64,000 bases of DNA from assembly GCF_030704685.1 (NCBI RefSeq), contig NZ_JAUZDX010000002.1, positions 124,001 to 188,000 of the forward strand. The letters are read 5' to 3'. Source of the DNA: Acidovorax sp. A1169 (GTDB lineage Bacteria > Pseudomonadota > Gammaproteobacteria > Burkholderiales > Burkholderiaceae_C). Shown here piece by piece: positions 8,336-16,434 of this stretch. The notes below the pieces were generated by a model, which worked only from the letters and a program-made list of their open reading frames with translations, ran no database searches and was not told the DNA's origin. Positions within the stretch are counted from its first letter, which is position 1; the number at the start of each line of letters is the position of its first letter. The translations under genes and the position numbers were made by a program.

Positions 8336-9100
8336 TCAAGCGGGCAGGAACTCCGATGGCGGGCGCCCCAGTCGCTTGCGGAACATGGTGGAAAAGGCCC
8401 CGGGGCTCTCGTAGCCCAGGTCCAGCGCCACCGTGGTGACGGCGTCACCGCGCGACAGGCGCGACAGCGCCGCCAGCAGGCAGGCCTGCTGGCGCCACTC
8501 GCCGAACGACATGCCGGTCTGCAGGCGAAAGAAGCGCGTGAAGCTGCGCTCGCTCTTGTGCAACTGCCGTGCCCAGGCATCGGGCGCTGCGTGGACCTGC
8601 GGGTTGTGCAGAAAGGCTGCGCACAGTGCCGCCAGCGCAGGCTCGCGCGGCATGGGAGCGAAGAAGGGCAGGGTCGGTGCGCGCTGCAACTCGTGCAGCA
8701 TCAGCTGCGCCAAGGCGCCATCGCGCCCGCTCAACTCATACTGCGCCGGCAGCTCGGCCGAATCCAGCAGCAGCTGGCGCAGCAGCGGCGAGACCTGCAG
8801 CACCTCGCATTGCGAGACGTGCCGAGGTACGGCCTGCGGCTCGATGTAGAGGCTGCAGGTGCTCACGCCCACCATGCGCACGCGATGCGGCTTGCCCGCC
8901 GGTATCCACACGCCGCTGCTGGTCGGCACCACCCAGGCGCCATCGTTCGTGCCGACTTCCATGATGCCCGTGGCGCCGTAGAGGAACTGCGCACGCCGGT
9001 GGCTGTGCGTGTCGAGCAGGGTGCCTGCGGGGTAGTCGGTGGCGATGGCCAGGACCGGGCGGTCCACGGCGTCGACGGTGTGCAGGGGCGTGTTGCGCAT
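8336..9100 (-). CDS. AraC-family transcriptional regulator with N-terminal cupin
   Basis: A 254-residue regulator of the NimR (YeaM) type. The N-terminal cupin-like sensor has the LLDTHSHRRAQFLYG histidine pair (about residues 28-42). The C-terminal AraC domain carries two helix-turn-helix units, ending TVALDLGYESPGAFSTMFRKRLG. The ATG at 9100 is preferred; an in-frame TTG nine codons upstream has no ribosome-binding site. It is divergent from a TauE/SafE permease with 109 bases between starts, so it probably controls that gene; in E. coli the related NimR likewise controls an adjacent exporter. Confidence 0.9.
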   Translation of the reverse strand: MRNTPLHTVDAVDRPVLAIATDYPAGTLLDTHSHRRAQFLYGATGIMEVGTNDGAWVVPTSSGVWIPAGKPHRVRMVGVSTCSLYIEPQAVPRHVSQCEVLQVSPLLRQLLLDSAELPAQYELSGRDGALAQLMLHELQRAPTLPFFAPMPREPALAALCAAFLHNPQVHAAPDAWARQLHKSERSFTRFFRLQTGMSFGEWRQQACLLAALSRLSRGDAVTTVALDLGYESPGAFSTMFRKRLGRPPSEFLPA

Positions 9101-9209
9101 GCTCCGGGTGCTTTGGCTGAAATGCAAACATTATTGACCTGCCGGCGAAAGCCGGCCAGGCCACTGCAGCCTAAGCTGGCATGGTGTTTTTTTGCAATGG
9201 AATGCGCGC

Positions 9210-10040
9210 ATGGAGTTCTACCTTGTCCTGGCCGTGTTCGGCACCCTGGCCGGAGTCACCACCGTGCTCTTCGGCTTCGGTGGCGGCTTCGTCGTCGTGC
9301 CCGTGCTGTACCGCACGCTGGTGCACATGCATGGTGCCGACAGCCCACTGTGCCAATCGGCCATGCAGGTGGCGGTCGCCACCTCCACCTGCGTGATGAT
9401 CGTCGGCGCGGGACTGGCCACGCGGCGCCACCACCGGGCGGGCAATGTGGATTGGGCGCAGGTGCGGCCGCTGCTGGCCTTCATCGCCGTGGGCTCGGTG
9501 GCGGGCGCGGCCGCAGCCACCATGCTGCGCAGCGACTGGGTGCGCTGGGCCTTTGTGGCCTATCTGGCGCTCACCATCCTCGACGGGCTGCTGCGCCCGG
9601 GCTTCATCCGGCCGCGCGTGGCAGATGGTGCAGGGGCTTCCAAGCCGCAGCCCTCCGGTCCGCTCACGGCCTTGCTCGGGCTGGCCATCGGTGCGGTGGC
9701 CGCCTTCCTGGGGGTGGGCGGCAGTGTGATGACGGTGCCGCTCATGCGCCGGCGCGGCGCGCCCATGGTGCAGGCCACGGCGGCGGCCAACCCGCTGTCG
9801 CTGCCGGTGGCACTGGCTGGCACCGCGACCTATGTGCTGCTGGCCTGGGAGCAGGCCGCGCCGCTCGGTGCCTGGCACGCGGGCTTCGTGGACCTGCGGG
9901 CCTTTGCCGTGCTGGTCGCCGGCTCCTGGCTGGGCATTCGCCTGGGCGGGCGCTTCGTGGGCCGCCTGCCCGATGGGCTGCACGCCAAGGTCTACCTGGC
10001 GCTGCTCGCGGTGGTGCTGCTGGCCATGCTCATGCGCTGA
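9210..10040 (+). CDS. TauE/SafE-family permease (sulfite exporter-like)
   Basis: A 276-residue inner-membrane protein with about eight hydrophobic segments in two halves. The first half contains FGFGGGFVVVPVL and the second GVGGSVMTVPLM, the paired glycine-rich motifs of the TauE/SafE (DUF81) family, which carry sulfonates, sulfite, sulfoacetate or related organic anions. The ATG at 9210 begins just before the first membrane segment; an in-frame TTG six codons upstream is less likely. Its stop overlaps the end of the convergent AMP ligase by 11 bases. The divergent AraC gene is the likely regulator. The substrate is not deducible. Confidence 0.85.
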   Translation: MEFYLVLAVFGTLAGVTTVLFGFGGGFVVVPVLYRTLVHMHGADSPLCQSAMQVAVATSTCVMIVGAGLATRRHHRAGNVDWAQVRPLLAFIAVGSVAGAAAATMLRSDWVRWAFVAYLALTILDGLLRPGFIRPRVADGAGASKPQPSGPLTALLGLAIGAVAAFLGVGGSVMTVPLMRRRGAPMVQATAAANPLSLPVALAGTATYVLLAWEQAAPLGAWHAGFVDLRAFAVLVAGSWLGIRLGGRFVGRLPDGLHAKVYLALLAVVLLAMLMR

Positions 10041-11832
10041 CGATCACGTCCGCGCGCGGCGGCGTCGCGTGCAGGGCGTGCACCTCGTCCTCGCGCTGGG
10101 CCAGCACCGCACCCTGGTTGATGTAGCCCTTGTCGGTGATCTCGCCGGCGTCGGCATCGGGCGGCGTGCACAGCACCAGGGCCCGTGCGGGGCACTGCGA
10201 CGAGCCCGCACCGCCATTGCGCCGGGCCTGCATCAGCGTGCGCAGGGCCCGCTCCAGCTTCGGGCCATCGGCCGCGCCGGCGGCGGAAGGGAAGACCAGC
10301 AGGCCCACCTCGTCGCGGTCGTGCCCGGTGACCACGATGTCCTGCACCAGCGGCGCGAGCTGCGAGACCAGCTCCACGCGCAGCGTGCCCACCGAGACCC
10401 AACTGCCGGTGGAGAGCTTGAAGTCCTCGGCCACGCGGCCGTTGAAGACCACGCCGCGCTCGGGCCGTCCGGTGTCGGCCAGAAAGCCCGCATCGCCGAT
10501 GCGGTAGAAGCCGTCTTCGTCGAACGCTGCCGCCGTCTCGCGCGGCGCATTGCGGTAGCCCGGGAACACCGACACGCCCTTGACGCGCATCTCCAGCTTG
10601 CCGCCATTGGGCACCAGCTTGAGTGTGAGCCCGGGCAGCGGCGCGCCGATGCAGCCCGCGCCCTGCAGGCGCCAGTGCGCCGTGGTGATGGCCGGGGACG
10701 TCTCGGTCGCACCCCACGAGGTGGTGAGCCACAGCGGCTGCGCGGGCCGGGCTCGCGCGGCCACGGCCTCGAGCCGCTGCCAGGTCGATGGGGCCAGTGC
10801 CGCCGCCGCATAGAACGCCAGGCGCAGGCGCGAGAGGATCTGTGCCGCCAGGGCGTCGTCGGCCTCCAGGTAAGGCAGCAGCATGTCGAAGCCGCGCGGC
10901 ACGTTGAAGAGCAGCGTGGGCCGCACCTCGCGCAGGTTGCGCACCGTCTTCTCGATCAGGCCAGGGGCGGGCCGCCCCTCGTCGATGTAGAGCGCGCCGC
11001 CGTGGCACAGCACCATGTTCAGGTTGTGGTTGCCGCCAAAGGTGTGGCTCCAGGGCAGCCATTCCACCAGCACCAGCTTCTCGTGGTCGAGAAAGCGCCA
11101 GGTCTGCGCCATCATCTGCTGGTTGGCGCACAGCATGCGGTGGGTGTTGATGACGACCTTGGGCCGTCCGGTGGAGCCCGAGGTCAGCAGGTACTTGGCA
11201 TGGTCGTCGGGCGCGATGGCCTCGAAGGCCTGCACCACGGCCGGTGTTTCCCGGGCAGCGAGCAACTGCGCAAAATCGAGGGCGCCGGGGCATTCCTGCG
11301 CATGGCGGCTGAAGACCCGCACGGCGTTGCCGGAGTAGCCCGCAAGGGCCGGCGCATAGGCGCGGGCATCCGACGCATAGACCAAGCACGGCTCCAGCGC
11401 CGCCAGCATGCTGTGCAGGCGCCCCGGGTCGCGCGAGCGTGCGTAGGCGCTCGACAGCGAGCACGGCGTGCGGCCGATGTGCATGGCGGCCAGCATCAGC
11501 ACGGCATGGTCCACCGCGTTGTCCGAGAGGATGGCGATGGGTCGGCCTGCGGGCAGGTCCATGTCGAGCAGCGACTGGGCCACGGCCCCCACGGCCTGGC
11601 GCAGCTGGGCATAGGTCAGGCGGCGCCAGTCCTCGCCGCTGTCGTCGCGCTCGGCCAGGGCCAGTGCGTCGGGTGTCTCGCGTGCCCAGCGCTCCAGCCA
11701 CTCGCCCACGCAACGGGCATAGGGGCCCAGCGGCTCGGGCGATTGCAGGGTGAAGGCGCCGTCGGCCAGGTGCGTGAGCACGGTGCGGGGTGGCGCCAGC
11801 TCTGCGGGGTCATCGACGAAATCGGGGTGCAT
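10030..11832 (-). CDS. Feruloyl-CoA synthase-like AMP-dependent acid-CoA ligase
   Basis: A 600-residue ANL-superfamily enzyme, of the length usual for feruloyl-CoA synthase. The ATP loop is YLLTSGSTGRPKVVINTHRM; WLPWSHTFGGNHNLNMVL, TTSWGATETSPAI (A5 region) and FKLSTGSWVSVG near the C-terminus match the feruloyl-CoA synthase branch. The C-terminus is short after the hinge and ends with DKGYINQGAVL instead of the standard A10 lysine motif, a trait of that branch. It acts by adenylating a carboxylic acid and transferring it to CoA. It is the last gene of a cluster with a carnitine-dehydrogenase-like enzyme, Bug receptor and BKACE enzyme, so its substrate may be a non-aromatic acid despite its closest named relatives. 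Confidence 0.82.
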   Translation of the reverse strand: MHPDFVDDPAELAPPRTVLTHLADGAFTLQSPEPLGPYARCVGEWLERWARETPDALALAERDDSGEDWRRLTYAQLRQAVGAVAQSLLDMDLPAGRPIAILSDNAVDHAVLMLAAMHIGRTPCSLSSAYARSRDPGRLHSMLAALEPCLVYASDARAYAPALAGYSGNAVRVFSRHAQECPGALDFAQLLAARETPAVVQAFEAIAPDDHAKYLLTSGSTGRPKVVINTHRMLCANQQMMAQTWRFLDHEKLVLVEWLPWSHTFGGNHNLNMVLCHGGALYIDEGRPAPGLIEKTVRNLREVRPTLLFNVPRGFDMLLPYLEADDALAAQILSRLRLAFYAAAALAPSTWQRLEAVAARARPAQPLWLTTSWGATETSPAITTAHWRLQGAGCIGAPLPGLTLKLVPNGGKLEMRVKGVSVFPGYRNAPRETAAAFDEDGFYRIGDAGFLADTGRPERGVVFNGRVAEDFKLSTGSWVSVGTLRVELVSQLAPLVQDIVVTGHDRDEVGLLVFPSAAGAADGPKLERALRTLMQARRNGGAGSSQCPARALVLCTPPDADAGEITDKGYINQGAVLAQREDEVHALHATPPRADVIVSA

Positions 11833-11861
11833 CGTGTTGTCTCTGGTGTCGTTTCTTGTGT

Positions 11862-12803
11862 TCAGTCCAGGTGGCCCGAGGACTGCTTGGCCCGGATCAG
11901 GTCCAGCAGCAGGGCGTCGCGCGTGCGCGCCAGGTCCTCGGTGCTGCGCTCGCCCAGCTCTTCGGCCACGCCCTGCACCACCTGCTGCTTCAAGGCCTCG
12001 GTCATCGCGGGGGTGCCCAGGTCCTGCCACCAGCTCTCGATGGGTCCGCCCAGGTGGGCCAGTACATGGGCCACGCCGCCCGCACCGCCCGAGAGGTGCA
12101 GGTTCATGAACGGCCCCATCAGCGCCCAGCGCAGGCCGGGCCCCTGGGCGATGGCGGTGTCGATGTCGGCGACCGTGGCCACGCCCTCGTTCACCAGATG
12201 GAAGGCCTCGCGCCACAGCGCGGCCTGCAGCCGGTTGGCAATGTGGCCCTTGATCTCGCGGCGCACGTGGATGGGGCGCTTGCCGATGGCGGTGTAGAAG
12301 GCCATGGCGCGTTCGATGGCTTCGGGCGCGGTGCGCTGCCCGCCGCCCACCTCCACCAGCGGGATCATGTGCGGTGGATTGAACGGGTGGCCCAGCACCA
12401 CGCGCTCGGGTCGTGCGCAGGATTGCTGCATGTCGGTGACCGAGAGGCCTGAGGAACTCGACGCCAGGATGGCGTGCGCCGGTGCAGCGGCATCGATCTG
12501 GCGGAACAGTTCGGCCTTGAAGTCGGCGCGCTCGGGCCCGCTCTCCTGCACGAAGTCGGCCGTGGCCACCGCGTCCTCCAGCCGGGCATGGAAGGCCAGG
12601 CGTGCCAGACTGGCGCCTGGCACCAGCCCCTGGCGCTCCAGCGTGGGCCAGTGGGTGGCCACGGCCTCGCGCAGCCGTTCCTCGGCACCGGGCGAAGGGT
12701 CGGTGGCGTCCACGTCCAGCCCGCGCGCCAGGAAGTAGGCGGCCCAGCTGGCGCCGATGACGCCGGTGGCCACCACGGCGACGCGCTTCACGGTCGAATC
12801 CAT
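11862..12803 (-). CDS. 3-hydroxyacyl-CoA dehydrogenase-fold enzyme, L-carnitine dehydrogenase-like
   Basis: A 313-residue NAD-dependent dehydrogenase with a Rossmann domain (residues 1-185) and a 3HCDH C-terminal domain. The length and the segments QESGPERADFKAELFRQID, ILASSSSGLSVTDMQ, VLGHPFNPPHMIPLVEV and GLRWALMGPF match the L-carnitine 3-dehydrogenase and lambda-crystallin branch, which oxidises 3-hydroxy acids without CoA. The nucleotide motif is unusual: residues 12-17 read ATGVIG where GxGxxG is expected, the first Gly being an Ala codon (GCC). The gene sits directly upstream of the AMP ligase and downstream of a Bug receptor and BKACE gene, the combination used in carnitine-type catabolism. 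Confidence 0.85.
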   Translation of the reverse strand: MDSTVKRVAVVATGVIGASWAAYFLARGLDVDATDPSPGAEERLREAVATHWPTLERQGLVPGASLARLAFHARLEDAVATADFVQESGPERADFKAELFRQIDAAAPAHAILASSSSGLSVTDMQQSCARPERVVLGHPFNPPHMIPLVEVGGGQRTAPEAIERAMAFYTAIGKRPIHVRREIKGHIANRLQAALWREAFHLVNEGVATVADIDTAIAQGPGLRWALMGPFMNLHLSGGAGGVAHVLAHLGGPIESWWQDLGTPAMTEALKQQVVQGVAEELGERSTEDLARTRDALLLDLIRAKQSSGHLD

Positions 12804-12817
12804 GCGCGGGGCTCCTT

Positions 12818-13831
12818 TCAGGACTCAGCCGTGAAGCCGATCTTCTTGACCAGGGGCCCCCAGCGTTCGAATTCGGCCTGCTGGGAAGCCGCCATTTCTG
12901 CTGCGGTGGAGCCTTGTGCAATCAGCCCGACCACGGCCAGGCTGTCGATAACGGCCTTCTCCTTGATCGCTGCGTTGATCGCAGCATTGGCGGCGGCAAC
13001 GGCAGCAGCCGGCGTCCTGGCCGGGGCGTAAAAGCCGAACCATTCCTCGGTGGTCAGTTCGGGAAAGCCCTGTTCGGCAAAGGTCGCCACTTCCGGCGAG
13101 AACGGTGAGCGCGCCTTGCCCGAGGTGGCGATCAGCCGCAGCTTGCCCGCCTTGTGGTTGGGGATGAAGTCGCCGCTCGGGGTCACCATCGAAGCGATCT
13201 GCCCGCCGACCACGTCCGTGACGCCGGGGATGGAGCCGCGATAGGGCACGTGCTTCAAGTCCACGCCGTTGTTCAGGCCCAGCAGCGCGCCGATGAAGTG
13301 CGGCGTGGAGCCTGCGGCGGGCGAGCCGTAGTTGGCCTGGCCGGGGTTGGCCTTGGCCCAGGTCAGGAAATCCCTCACGTTCTTCACCGACGCCGGCACC
13401 AGCGGCCCCACGGCCAGGCCATGGTGCATGATGGCCGCGATGGACACCGGCACGAAGTCCTTCACCGGGTCGTAGCTCAGCTTGCTGTAGATGTGCGGGT
13501 AGATCGAGGTGCACGAGAACGGCGACAGCGTGAGCACGCTGCCGTCGGCCGCCGCACCCTTGAGCGACTCCAGCGCGATGCGCCCGCCAGCGCCGGGCTT
13601 GTTTTCCACCACGGCCGAGTTGCGCGTGTAGGCTGACCCTGCGAGCTTTTCGCCCACGCGGCGGGCCACGCTGTCGCCCGAGCTGCCGGCCGGAAAGCCG
13701 TAGAAGATTTTGACCTGCTCGATGGTCTGCGCCAGCGCCTCCAGGGGCGACAGCGTGCCCAGCGCGGCTGCGGCGCCCATGTGGCCCAGGAACTGGCGGC
13801 GGGTGTTCGTCATCGTCATCATGTTGCTCAT
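12818..13831 (-). CDS. Bug/TctC-family periplasmic substrate-binding protein (Tat signal)
   Basis: A 337-residue Bug-family receptor. Residues 10-33 form a probable twin-arginine signal: TRRQFLG followed by an alanine-rich hydrophobic stretch and cleavage near ALAQ. The mature domain has the usual family segments VKIFYGFPAGSSGDSVARR, ENKPGAGGRIALESLK, and DLKHVPYRGS. It lies between the BKACE gene and the dehydrogenase on the same strand, 14 bases from the latter, so it likely captures the substrate of this pathway. No TctAB membrane components are next to it. Confidence 0.9.
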   Translation of the reverse strand: MSNMMTMTNTRRQFLGHMGAAAALGTLSPLEALAQTIEQVKIFYGFPAGSSGDSVARRVGEKLAGSAYTRNSAVVENKPGAGGRIALESLKGAAADGSVLTLSPFSCTSIYPHIYSKLSYDPVKDFVPVSIAAIMHHGLAVGPLVPASVKNVRDFLTWAKANPGQANYGSPAAGSTPHFIGALLGLNNGVDLKHVPYRGSIPGVTDVVGGQIASMVTPSGDFIPNHKAGKLRLIATSGKARSPFSPEVATFAEQGFPELTTEEWFGFYAPARTPAAAVAAANAAINAAIKEKAVIDSLAVVGLIAQGSTAAEMAASQQAEFERWGPLVKKIGFTAES

Positions 13832-13890
13832 CTCTGTCTCCTTGATGTGGTGGGGAAGGTCGGCGTATGGTGGCGGGGGAATCGCTGCGG

Positions 13891-14811
13891 TCAAGCTGGG
13901 GCAAACGCGGGGCGCGGGCCGTCCACGCGCGGCAGTCCCATCAGCGCGCGTGCTTCGGTCGGCGTGGCGGGCTCCATGTCCAGCTCGCGGATGATGCGCA
14001 CGATGCGTTCGGTGAGCTGCACGTTGGTGGCCAGCTCGCCGTGGCGAAAGTACAGGTTGTCCTCCAACCCCACGCGCGCATGCCCGCCCAGCAGCAGCGC
14101 AGCGACGTTGGCTTCGAGCTGCGAGGGGCCGATGCCGCTCACGCAGAACAGGCTGTTTCTGGGCAGGGTGTCCACCATCATCTGCAAAAAACGCGGCGAA
14201 TAGGGCATGGCGTTCTGGAAGGCGCGGTGCACGTTCATCACCAGGTTGATGAAGTGCGGGCCTTCGTCGTGGCCTTCCTCGATCAGCGTCGTGGTGTCCT
14301 GCAGGATGTGCGTGGGGCTGAACACCTCCCACTCGGGCTTGATGCCGCGCGCCTTCATGCCTTCGGCCAGCTCACGGCCCCGGCTCAGTGGCGTGTCCAT
14401 CAGGATTTCGCGGCCATCGAAGCTCAGGTTCAGCGTGGTCGCGTCCAGCGTGCACATCTCGGCACCCGCGTCCATGCCCTTGATGCGCTCATCCCAGGCG
14501 ATCTCCCAGCGGCCGCCGGGCAGGGGCTTGACCATGTCGCCGTGCACGCCGCCGCCGGTGGAGTTATTGAGCACGATATCGCAGCCCTTGGCGCGGATGC
14601 GGCTGTTGATGTCGCGGTACACCTCGGGGTTGCAGGTGGCGCCATCGTCGGGCCGGCGCGCGTGGAGGGCGACCACGCTGGCGCCAGCGTTCCAGCAGCG
14701 CTCCACGTCATCGGCGATCTCGGCGGGCTGGGTGGGCAGGTGGGGGTTCTGCGACTTGTGGGCCATGCCGCCCGTGGGGGCGATGGTGACTATGACTTTG
14801 CGCTTGCTCAT
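13891..14811 (-). CDS. BKACE-family (DUF849) beta-keto acid cleavage enzyme
   Basis: A 306-residue TIM-barrel protein of the beta-keto acid cleavage enzyme family, which condenses a 3-keto acid with acetyl-CoA and cleaves it to acetoacetate and a new acyl-CoA. KVIVTIAPTGG at the N-terminus, LNNSTGGG, and HARVGLEDNLYF near residue 250 (with the Glu ligand) are family hallmarks. The N-terminal zinc site normally reads HxHxR; here residues 48-53 read ALHARR, so the first His is Ala48 and only His50 remains. The start at 14811 (MSKRKVIVTIAP) is favoured over an upstream in-frame ATG. As first gene of the operon, it faces a divergent Crp/Fnr regulator. With the dehydrogenase it resembles the carnitine-to-dehydrocarnitine-to-betainyl-CoA steps; the true substrate is unknown. 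Confidence 0.85.
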   Translation of the reverse strand: MSKRKVIVTIAPTGGMAHKSQNPHLPTQPAEIADDVERCWNAGASVVALHARRPDDGATCNPEVYRDINSRIRAKGCDIVLNNSTGGGVHGDMVKPLPGGRWEIAWDERIKGMDAGAEMCTLDATTLNLSFDGREILMDTPLSRGRELAEGMKARGIKPEWEVFSPTHILQDTTTLIEEGHDEGPHFINLVMNVHRAFQNAMPYSPRFLQMMVDTLPRNSLFCVSGIGPSQLEANVAALLLGGHARVGLEDNLYFRHGELATNVQLTERIVRIIRELDMEPATPTEARALMGLPRVDGPRPAFAPA

Positions 14812-14941
14812 CGTGGTCCTGGTGGAGAATTGCGGGGTGCTCCGCATTATTTTTTTGGGCACCCTTCCACTCAGTCATCGCGATGACATTTGAGGGCAGG
14901 GTATACGCGGGGCCAGTGTCTTCTTCCGGGAGAACCCCACT

Positions 14942-15634
14942 TTGTCACCCCCTGCGACACGGCCGTCCACCACCAGCCTGCTGGCCGCGTCGGCCTGGTT
15001 CCCCCTGCTCGATGCCCCGGCGCAGCAGCGCGTGCTCGACGATGTGCGCGAGGTGAATGTGCCGGCAGGCGGCGCGCTGTGCCGCCGCGGCGATGTGCCC
15101 CTGCACTGGTACGGCGCCATCGAGGGTCTGCTCAAGTGGTCCGTGACCTCGCCCGATGGCCGCGCCGTGACGCTGGGCGGCCTGTCGGCCGGCAGCTGGT
15201 TCGGCGAGGGCACGCTGCTGCGCGCCCTGCCGCGCACGGCCGACATCATCGCCCTGCGGCCCAGCCGGGTGGCAGTGTTGCCGGTGGAGACCTTTGCGTG
15301 GCTGCACGCCACAGAGCGCAGCTTCGACCACTTTTTGCTGCGCCAGATCAACGAGCGCATGCACTGGTTCCTGGGCACCTTCACGGCCCACCACCTGCTC
15401 GACACCGACAGCCAGGTGGCCCGCGCGCTGGCCGGCCTGTTCCACCCGTTTCTCTACCCCGGCATGGACCGGCACCTGCAGATCTCGCAGGAGGAGATCG
15501 CCAACCTCACGGGCGTCTCGCGCCAGCGCTGCAATGCGGCCTTGAAGCGCCTGCAGGAGTCGGGCATTTTGCAGATCGAGTACGGCGGCATCACCGTGCT
15601 CGACCTGCCGGTACTCAGGCGCTACGTGGAATAG
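14942..15634 (+). CDS. Crp/Fnr-family transcriptional regulator
   Basis: A 230-residue regulator with an N-terminal cyclic-nucleotide-binding-like beta barrel (about residues 18-135: FGEGTLLRALPRTADIIAL) and a C-terminal winged helix-turn-helix (ISQEEIANLTGVSRQRCNAALKR). No cysteine cluster for an iron-sulfur centre is present. TTG at 14942 is the likely start: GGGAGA lies about 7 bases upstream and no suitable in-frame ATG precedes the sensor domain. It is divergent from the BKACE gene with 130 bases between the starts and probably controls that operon. Its end overlaps the convergent hydrolase gene by 13 bases. Confidence 0.85.
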   Translation: MSPPATRPSTTSLLAASAWFPLLDAPAQQRVLDDVREVNVPAGGALCRRGDVPLHWYGAIEGLLKWSVTSPDGRAVTLGGLSAGSWFGEGTLLRALPRTADIIALRPSRVAVLPVETFAWLHATERSFDHFLLRQINERMHWFLGTFTAHHLLDTDSQVARALAGLFHPFLYPGMDRHLQISQEEIANLTGVSRQRCNAALKRLQESGILQIEYGGITVLDLPVLRRYVE

Positions 15635-16434
15635 CTGCTCGTCTGCGCGATAAAGTCCGTGGCTGCGGCGATCACCGCGTCGGGTCGGTCGCGGTGCGGA
15701 GAGTGTCCGCAGGCGGGCAATTCGAGCAGCTCTGTGCCCGGCACCCGGCGCGCGATGCCGCGGATCTGCGCCAGCGTACCGTACTCGTCATCCACGCCCT
15801 GGATGGCCAGGACCGGTGCCCGAATCGCGCCGATCTCCGCTTCGATGTTCCATTGCTGGAACGGCGGATGCAACCAGATGCGGTTCCAGCCCCAGAAGGC
15901 CGAGTCGGCGTCGTCGTGGTAGCGGCCGAGCCTGGCAGGCAGGTCGGTGCTGCGGTAGGCATCCCGGGCGATCTCGATGTTGGCGATGGTCACGTCCTCG
16001 ACGAAGATGTGCGGCGCCATCAGCACCAGGCCGCGCACGGCTTCGGGGAAGCGCGCTGCGTAGAGCAGGGCGATCGAGCCGCCATCGCTGTGGCCCAGCA
16101 GCCAGGGCGCTTCGGTGAGTCCCAGGGCCCCGAAGAAGGCGGGCAGCACCTCGTGCGCCTGGCGGTGCATGAAGTCCACGTCCCAGGTCTCATCGGCCTC
16201 GCGCGGGGTCGAGCGGCCATAGGCCGGGCGCGAGAACACCAGGCCGCGCACGCCCGCGGCGTTGCACAGGCGCTCGGGGAAATCCTTCCACATCGCCACC
16301 GATCCCAGGCCTTCGTGCAGAAAGACGATCAGCGGTGCATCGCTGCGCTCGGGCGCGATCCATTGGTGCTCGATTTGCACCGTGCGACCACGCCAGGTGA
16401 TGGTGGCTAACTGCGAGGTGGCCGCCTGCGTCAT
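15622..16434 (-). CDS. Alpha/beta hydrolase of the benzoate (box) cluster
   Basis: A 270-residue alpha/beta-hydrolase. The oxyanion segment is VFLHEGLGSVAMWKDFP; the nucleophile elbow is LLGHSDGGSIAL (Ser about residue 107); the acid is likely in GVDDEYGT and the His in ACGHSPHRDRPD. It may act as a thioesterase or hydrolase that removes dead-end CoA esters or clears a side product of benzoyl-CoA metabolism; hydrolases of this type are often found with box genes, but the exact reaction is not known to me. Its ATG overlaps the stop of the benzoate-CoA ligase by four bases (ATGA), indicating translational coupling. Confidence 0.85.
   Translation of the reverse strand: MTQAATSQLATITWRGRTVQIEHQWIAPERSDAPLIVFLHEGLGSVAMWKDFPERLCNAAGVRGLVFSRPAYGRSTPREADETWDVDFMHRQAHEVLPAFFGALGLTEAPWLLGHSDGGSIALLYAARFPEAVRGLVLMAPHIFVEDVTIANIEIARDAYRSTDLPARLGRYHDDADSAFWGWNRIWLHPPFQQWNIEAEIGAIRAPVLAIQGVDDEYGTLAQIRGIARRVPGTELLELPACGHSPHRDRPDAVIAAATDFIAQTSSYST

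Noticed and set aside
9101..9127. TTG start extending the AraC regulator by nine residues
   Set aside because: There is no ribosome-binding site before it and the family aligns from about the ATG at 9100.
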